A stretch of DNA of 64,000 bases from Manduca sexta (Eukaryota > Arthropoda > Insecta > Lepidoptera > Sphingidae), in contig NC_051134.1 of the NCBI RefSeq assembly GCF_014839805.1, forward strand, positions 7,099,170 through 7,163,169, given 5' to 3'. The notes below the pieces were generated by a model. The model searched no databases. It was not told where the DNA came from and was given only the letters and a program-made list of their open reading frames with translations. Of this stretch, positions 57,713 to 64,000 are shown in pieces (position 1 is the stretch's first letter; every line of letters begins with the position of its first letter). Made by a program: the position numbers and the translations under genes.

Positions 57713-58283
57713 ATTGTAGTGTATCGCCAACCTCCAAGGTGATGTCAATTTATAATTATATTTGAACTGTAAATAAATACATTACAATAAATAGATGACA
57801 GTGGCATGGTTTACTTATTTATTTTATTAGGTAGGTGTAGTTTAAGGGACTTATTTTAGCAGGAAAGGCTTCAAACGCGGGCAAAACCTGTTACAACATA
57901 TTTTAGTCTCAAATCTAACCTCATCTTATGAACAAATTCTATAACGTATAAATATTCAAATCATAAATAAACAACTCAACTCCAATTTTAATGGCCTATG
58001 TTATTAAAAAAGTGGAGAGATTACATTAACACTTTAAACTACTTCCCGGCTATAATTTCTTATTAGCTGGCACCGAGATTCTTTATTCGCTTAGCAAAGT
58101 GTCAGTTACGCTTGCTTTGTTTATCTTCTAGAATAATAATATATGTAAGGATATCTGCTAATACTAACCCATGACGCTTGAATCAAGCAATCCTAATAGT
58201 GTACTATATTTAATTAATATAAAATTTGTCAAGGGATTGAGATGATTTTTTTATTAAAATATTATCCGTTTATAAAGACGGGT
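57713..58283. other. No recognised gene
   Basis: AT-rich, nothing assignable. Confidence 0.4.
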
Positions 58284-58689
58284 AGGTTCAAATAATATCA
58301 TTCCTTCGGTGCGCGGGGGCTTCTGAGCCCCCCCCATAGGAGACGGGCCGCAAGGCGGCACCGCGCAGGGGCGGCTGCGGTCGCAGACTAGACACTTTAA
58401 CGTCAGAGGAAGCCCGCAGCCGTCCCTAATGCGCCGAAGAGGGCCACCGCGGAGTTTTAGCTGGTAGGCCGTGCATAGGTTTAAGTTGTATATAGGGTTA
58501 GGGACTCGGCCCGGCGGTCGCCCGAAGGTCGTCATCAAATCCGGGCGGCTCAACGCCGGGCCGTAAGGCACGGTTACCCCAGCATAACCGCTCAGTCGCC
58601 CCCCACGAAGGCTGGGTGGTAGTAATAAGGGACTTTCTCCGCGAAACCAAAAAAAAAAAAAAAAAAAAAAAAGGTTCAAATAATATCAT
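58284..58689 (+). mobile_element. Young 5'-truncated LINE 3' end with poly(A) and TSD
   Basis: Insertion body 58302-58671, strongly G+C-rich, ending in A23 (58649-58671). The flanks aggttcaaataatatcat at 58284-58301 and 58672-58689 are a perfect 18-bp TSD. The body (gtccctaatgcgccgaagag, ggccaccgcggag, gactcggcccggcggtcgcc, aaggctgggtggtagtaata) shows no intact frame, so it is 3' UTR of a non-LTR element, or a SINE derived from one. Perfect TSD and clean poly(A) mean recent insertion. Copy number elsewhere would tell which element drives it. Confidence 0.9.
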
Positions 58690-59364
58690 AGCATAAGTAA
58701 ATAAATCCTACATAGTCACCCCAAGTAGTGTTAAGTATTGGTTAATGCTCTTAGCGAGCTGTTGGCTTTCTGGCCTTTATATTAGTTCGTAGAATTTCTC
58801 GACACCCGAGTTCAAATACACTAAACCAAGATTTTTTTTTTATTGAAATTCGGTATATTAATTTAACTTCAAATTAGAAATTTTAATTGACCTTCCGGGC
58901 AATGCAGGAAGACTGTTGCGTGAGTGACGTGTAACTGCCTACAAAGTGTTTACCGTCATATTTGATGAGACTAACATAGCATTCAAAGCGCTGTTTGCAA
59001 TATTAAATTTGTTTTTGAGTTTTATACATACTAATGCATTGTGCACAGGAGTAAGTTAGTTTGCTTTTTAAATAGATCGTTGCGGTGAATGGCTATTTGG
59101 GACCTAAGATATATTTGTACTTGTTTTAGACTTAAGACACGCCCCTTTAAGTGAGGTTTATCACACCATAGACCCTGGGACACCCAACTGGCCGGGTCTT
59201 GGTCTTGGCAGTTCTGTTGTTGAGAAAATAAAAACTTTCTTGGCACCCAACCTAGCGATATACTTAATTTACATCTAGTTCGTAATTATAGTTTACGATA
59301 TAATTAGTTAAGTAGTAGCATAATCAGGAACAGTTTTGCGCAGCTATCTTAGTGCTACAAGATA

Positions 59365-59560
59365 CCCCGGGGCCGTCCTGAATGCGCCGAAGAAGGCCAT
59401 CGCCGATTTTGGTTGGTATACCGGTGTGGGATATACAGAAGTTAGGGGCTCGGTCCAAAAGACGCTCTGGTGATGCTATACTCTCACATTGGGCTATAAG
59501 ACGAGTGAAACCAACATAACTGTTCCACTTACCAAGTGAAAGTAGCGATAACATGTTATT
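59365..59560 (+). repeat. Older copy of the same LINE 3' end
   Basis: gccgtcctgaatgcgccgaa gaaggccatcgccgattttg gttggtataccgg aligns with gccgtccctaatgcgccgaa gagggccaccgcggagtttt of the 58.3-kb insertion. Further on, gggctcggtcc, gatgctatactctcacattg and the accaacataactgttcc segment correspond more loosely. Much more diverged; no poly(A) or TSD left. Confidence 0.7.
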
Positions 59561-59702
59561 ACTCGCAAAAAAAAGAAGTAACATAATAAAGTTATTACTC
59601 GGACATATAATTTTATGTTAATTCGTAACTGTATGTTCTTTAACCAAACGCATGTAAACAGTTAAATAAATTTAAAAGAAATTGGTCCTGAGTATTCACA
59701 TA

Positions 59703-59850
59703 TCTATACCAATCTATAAAGCTGAAGAGTTTGTTTGTTTGAAAGCGTTAAGGAACTAATAATCCGTGCTATAGGCTACTTTTAAATTCGGGAAAGTATT
59801 AAATATCCTTTAAAAGTGTATTACGCGGGCGGAGCCGCAGCAAAATCTAG
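59703..59850 (+). mobile_element. Minimal non-autonomous Helitron
   Basis: 148 bp starting TCTATACCAATCTATAAAGC and ending CAAAATCTAG, inserted between A (59702) and T (59851) as Helitrons do, without TSD. A short GC hairpin (GCGG...CCGC, near 59825-59838) sits about 12 nt before the CTAG end. The left end (gaagagtttgtttgtttgaa) is shared with 44894-45060. It has no coding capacity and would need Rep-helicase in trans. Confidence 0.8.
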
Positions 59851-59854
59851 TTAA

Positions 59855-61065
59855 TAATAAAATGCACGTTCACACATAAGATTTTAGTCAAAGTCAGATA
59901 ACATATGTATGAAACCGAAATATAACATGTATTTTACATCGGCACCTTAACATTTTAGCTCCAAATTCTATATTCACGTCGTCTTAACGCCATCCATTTC
60001 GCTTACAGAACAAAACTAAATGTAAAGGCGTGAACATATTTCGCGAGCTTCATGAATTCCCGCCGCGACTCGCGCCGTGAGTGTGAACGTGCCATTAGAT
60101 TCACATTGAGATAAACCACAATAAAATCTACATAAAGGGTGTATTCATCCTACCTTTATATTGTGTGCTAAGCAAATGTTAAGGGTTGTGTACACTGTTG
60201 TAATATGCTACTCTTCCCATTGGCCAGTGTGCTTTATTGTGAACTAGTAGGAACCTGGATTTGCTTCTGAGATTATGCAAACATTTGTCTATTTTTTTTA
60301 ATTGAATCATTTATACTCAGCACGTAAGAAGAACATCAAGGAAAATCTTGATTGTGTGAAAAAATACATTTTATTAAAACTAGCAAAGCTTCACTGCATT
60401 CAAACATAAGGAGTGTCGGGAATAAAAGAAACATTGCATTCACGGTCTGTTACTTTTAAATTATTACGGTCATACAACACAATATGTTTCAAGGCATTTG
60501 AGTTAGCTTTGCCCATGCAAGCGTGCAGTGTCCGGGCAGAGGAAGTACCGAGCACATAGTGCATCAGACTAATCAATTAGTAAAATATTTAAAAATTCCA
60601 TCCCTTATACTATATAAAGGCCTTCTGTATAATTGTCAAGTGTGAGCTTCGTCCGCCATATTGGCCTAGTTGCAAGTCAAATTGAATTAAAGCTCCACAA
60701 TTATTTTTGAATAGTTTTTACCATATTGTTAGGAAGATAATAATGGATCCTGTAGGACAGGTATATAGAGTTATCACTCGGCACTATTCATATACAATCC
60801 AAATGTCATCTCACGGTAAAAAAAGTTAGTTAGTGGAATGCTAGGGCTTTTATTGTCCTCACCGGTGAGAATCGCGACTCGTTTCTCCCTTATTGTTTAT
60901 TTAAAATTACATATCATTTTATTTCTTCTTTCCTGCCAGCTCGAACTGGCTTCTTTGTTTACTTTATTTTTCATTTATTTTATTTTCAATATAAATTGTC
61001 TTTGTTTAAAGCTACATTAATTAAGTAATAATTAAATATTCTCATGTACTTTGACTTATCATAAT
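59855..61065. other. No recognised gene; weak TATA-like site
   Basis: Mostly AT-rich. tatataaagg at 60611-60620 with a tcaagtgtg about 25 bp downstream could be a core promoter, but no frame follows that I recognise. No repeat assigned. Confidence 0.3.
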
Positions 61066-61072
61066 TGCAACT

Positions 61073-61295
61073 ATGTTCGCCTACGTGATGAATAAAGCAT
61101 TTTATTTATTTAAAACCACTACTCTGACACAGCACGGAGTGGTGGTGTCAGTGGTTCCTGGCGCGTCGGCAGGCTCGGGTCTGGCGCTGTCACACCGAGC
61201 GTCTTTAAGCGCTCTCTCCACGGGTAATACCCGAGAGACTGGTTTGGCGTGCGTCCAATACTTTAGGTTTTTAGACCGGCTCACGTTTTGATGAT
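61073..61295. other. G+C-richer segment with open frames, unidentified
   Basis: A G+C-rich stretch (gttcctggcgcgtcggcagg; ctcgggtctggcgctgtcac) following gatgaataaagcattttatt tattt, which looks like a LINE 3' end or a polyadenylation signal. A 72-codon frame (+) has no recognised domain. Could be another repeat. Confidence 0.25.
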
Positions 61296-63290
61296 TCCCT
61301 AGTGAATGTGGAAATGTATTTACGTTTTTTAAGACGTATGCTTTTAGCTGGGATGTTTGGTTGGTATATTTTTGACCTTTTAGGACATTATATTTTGCAC
61401 TATTTTTTTTTTTATTTAATTCATTGATATTCAATGGGCATTTTCAGATATTATGAAGGTAAAATATACTTTAAGGACAATTCCTTTAGGACTACTACTG
61501 ACCAACTTGCAAATCTTAGGTACACAAATAAGCAGACAAATTGAGGACGAAAAATAATCTGTAAGGTGAAAAGATATCAAATGAATAAAATTGTAGGCGA
61601 GAAAATAAATACATTTACTTATTATAAAAAGGTATTATTACAAATTTGGTGAATCGTGTACAGATTTAGGAGAATATTTTTGTGAGTTGCCCTAAATCAA
61701 CATCGAAACTCATAGCGGGCTCCAAGTTTCGCTGTTTTGTGGTTAACCTTCGCTTTTACTTGTACCATGTACAATGCATTTATTACTTTAAGTTTGTGTT
61801 ATTTCTTTTTTTAATTTTGGTGAAGTGATTGAATTTGACGGCCAATTAAAGATATACTAGTACTGACATATGGGAAACATTTTTTTGTAATAATTAACAT
61901 CATAAATTATTCACTACTCCTTTAATAAAATCTATATAAAAGTTTTATGGGATCCTCCACGTAAGCATATCCTAAGGTAAGGCTTCATTTCAAGTAAAGA
62001 TCAAAGATAAAGGACTGATCAAAGCCTGCGAACAAATCTTCTTATAACGGATTTAAAGATATATGAACGTTAGCTAAAAAAAATAAGATTAAAGATGATT
62101 CAGCAATTTTCATTGGCGTCATATCAGTGAGCATCAACCCTTATTTAAGTATGATCCAACACATAACCGACGACAACTGAAATTATCGCCAATTTCTATT
62201 CACTCAACGCGCACATAAAGGTTTAAAAAATAATTCAATAATGAATAAAGTTGAAGAAAAATGGCAAACTCACAGCATGAAATAAATTCGATTTGCGAAA
62301 TTCAATCCAAACTATCGGAGTAATGTACCGCCCGGGGGCTGCGGCCGAAAAAATATATTTGATAAATTAATGCTTAATTAATTGCATTAGCGTAACAAAA
62401 GGGATTCTGTGTTACAAAATTTATTGAACAAAAAGATTTATTGGAACTTAGACATTGAATTAGAAAAATTGCTCCGTTAAAAAGGGCAATGGTGAGGGAA
62501 TGACGTGATCTGGTTATTTTAACTGTAGCTGAGTTGAAGCCAACGCTCCCCTCGTGTGAGGTTGTTGGTGTCGTGACCTGCCACAGGCTCTAATCGGATC
62601 GAGAAGATTATTAAGATAGGAAGAGAAACAACACCTAAATATACCTGTTTGATTCTGTAATTCAAATTAGAGAAACTTATATAATTGTACATTGCATAAT
62701 GGTATAGCGATTCAATTTTCAAAGCTTTAAAGTACCTATATATTTAAATGATAAAGCGAAGTAGTCGCTACTCTTATGGTCAATATTTTTTGTACAAAAT
62801 AATAGTATTAATACTAATGAAAAGGAATAAATTTTACCATATTATTGTCCTCATTAAACTGAGACATTATATGTCGTTTCACCACCCAGCAACTATTAAT
62901 TGGTTAGTAACTGGAACATATAGCTTCTCAGCGGTAGAAAATCTCATAAATAAGTCTTATCAACAACCGTATCAACCATTTGCTTCTTAATCAAACAACT
63001 TCGACCGTATCTTGCAAATAGAACAACAATCTAACTCACGGCTAGAATCTGCAACTGAAATTGAACAGGAATTCCACGACTACGAGCAAAGTATCACAAC
63101 TAGACTAATAAGGCAATGTTTCAATTTTGCCGGCCAAAATTAATAATCTGCAGCTCTATGAGCCAGCACTAGTAGAGCCACTCTTCGCTCAAAGTTCGTG
63201 ATGAATAACGTAACATAATGGACCTCGCTACACTTACATCAAACTTTAAACCTAATAGACCTCTGCGAAATTAAATTCTGTGTCAGTTTA
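61296..63290. other. No recognised gene
   Basis: AT-rich; frames at 62519-62722 and 62748-62990 show nothing familiar. Confidence 0.4.
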
Positions 63291-63294
63291 ATTG

Positions 63295-63425
63295 AAGTCG
63301 AGAGGAGATTGGCCGTAAGCCGGCCGAGTGGTGACACAATTTATGCGCGGCGACACCGTAGTTATGCCGAAAATCGGAACGAAATAACGAAGTTCGGAGC
63401 AGAGTTGTAAGTATGGGGTATGGAC
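63295..63425 (+). promoter_or_regulatory. G+C-richer patch ending in a strong donor-like site
   Basis: cgtaagccggccgagtggtg, atgcgcggcgacaccgtagt and gttcggagcagagttgtaag tatgg. GTAAGTAT at about 63407-63414 fits a 5' splice site. Together they could be an untranslated first exon, but no promoter motif or known peptide supports it. Confidence 0.18.
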
Positions 63426-63649
63426 TCGTCGACATAAATGTTTAATTATGATATATCAGATAGCCTTGTAAACACGTCTTTACCACGTAGATAATAATTG
63501 CTGCAAGAAAAAAACTTACTTTTGGGTCCAAAATCTATTTCCACAAAACTTTTGAAAATTTCTGGCATTCTAAGGACTAAACGCCAAAACACTCATGTTT
63601 ACAAACAACAAAATCAATTGTTACTAATATGGTGGTCATAGAAATATTC

Positions 63650-63770
63650 GAATTTCGTTTCACTTTTCTAATTTCGGCATGGCCATCCCGGACCGTTTCC
63701 ACCGATTTACCGCCGTGCCGACCTCGCGCGCCGTGTGACTAACCACACGATGTTATCAACGTTGTTACGG
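63650..63770. other. G+C-richer patch near the window end
   Basis: catggccatcccggaccgtt, ccgccgtgccgacctcgcgc gcc. No frame of note. May belong with 63295-63425 as one conserved region. Confidence 0.2.
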
Positions 63771-64000
63771 TTAAGTTAGTTGGTTCTTAAAAGAGACCCT
63801 TTCAACTCAATGAAAGGATATCCAGCGCTAAATAGTTTCGTGAATCTATGGACTGTGAAATATTTAATTGATTTCAAATGGTTTAGCGATTAATATGTAA
63901 ATATTACGTCATTATGTGAAGTATAAAATTATACTTGCTTCTTCTGATATTGCGTTAATAAATTATCACAAACTCGACTTTACCTCTAATACCATTGTAC

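Noticed and set aside
58254..58679. 141-codon frame (-) across the G+C-rich insertion
   Set aside because: It reads the antisense of a LINE 3' tail including poly(A), which gives a poly-Phe start; not a gene.
60611..60645. TATA-box with initiator-like site
   Set aside because: Such matches are frequent in AT-rich DNA; no transcript or frame supports it.
1..64000. CRISPR arrays, operons, prophage or bacterial toxin systems
   Set aside because: No spaced direct-repeat arrays, ribosome-binding sites or long adjacent frames; the sequence is clearly eukaryotic.

Overview
The window reads as a gene-poor stretch of an insect nuclear genome, most likely a moth or butterfly (Lepidoptera). That is inference, resting on AT-rich sequence, one intact eukaryotic tRNA gene, a BEL/Pao LTR retrotransposon, and many tRNA-derived SINEs, non-LTR tails and Helitron ends of types I associate with Lepidoptera. 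No bacterial-style gene organisation is present, and I found no host protein-coding gene that I can name. Family assignments come from reading, not from a database search.

Layout. 1-17 kb holds scattered old repeats: an inverted pair of one unclassified element (361-628 and 1861-2129), SINE family A copies (two with target-site duplications, TSDs), family B and E repeats, a LINE C-terminal remnant, and two unidentified exon-like minus-strand pieces (10730-10782 and 14090-14284). 17.1-22.2 kb is a complete-ended BEL/Pao element: 391/392-bp LTRs differing by one inserted base, a 5-bp TSD (TGTGG), a primer-binding site, gag with three zinc knuckles, a protease region and an integrase with D, D and E visible. 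The reverse transcriptase and RNase H are deleted and the frame is broken about seven or eight times.

22-38 kb holds more SINEs, LINE tails, the tRNA-Thr(AGT) gene at 27611-27684, a SINE with a 12-bp TSD at 31247-31540, and two adjacent SINE A copies that share one target (34577-35267, target present three times). 38-64 kb is mostly quiet AT-rich DNA with LINE 3' tails, Helitron pieces (44894 onward; a complete 148-bp one at 59703-59850), a perfect 26-bp hairpin at 50676-50738, and a young 5'-truncated LINE insertion with poly(A) and an 18-bp TSD at 58284-58689.

How the parts relate. The SINEs, short LINE tails and small Helitron are non-autonomous and would depend on proteins made elsewhere. 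The BEL copy also lacks its own polymerase. Apart from the tRNA gene, nothing here can be shown to act for the host. Several G+C-richer, homeodomain-site-rich stretches could be regulatory DNA, but only cross-species conservation would show it. I did not find a new multi-gene system; the most interesting signals are the SINE insertion patterns, the BEL deletion copy, the perfect hairpin and the two exon-like segments.
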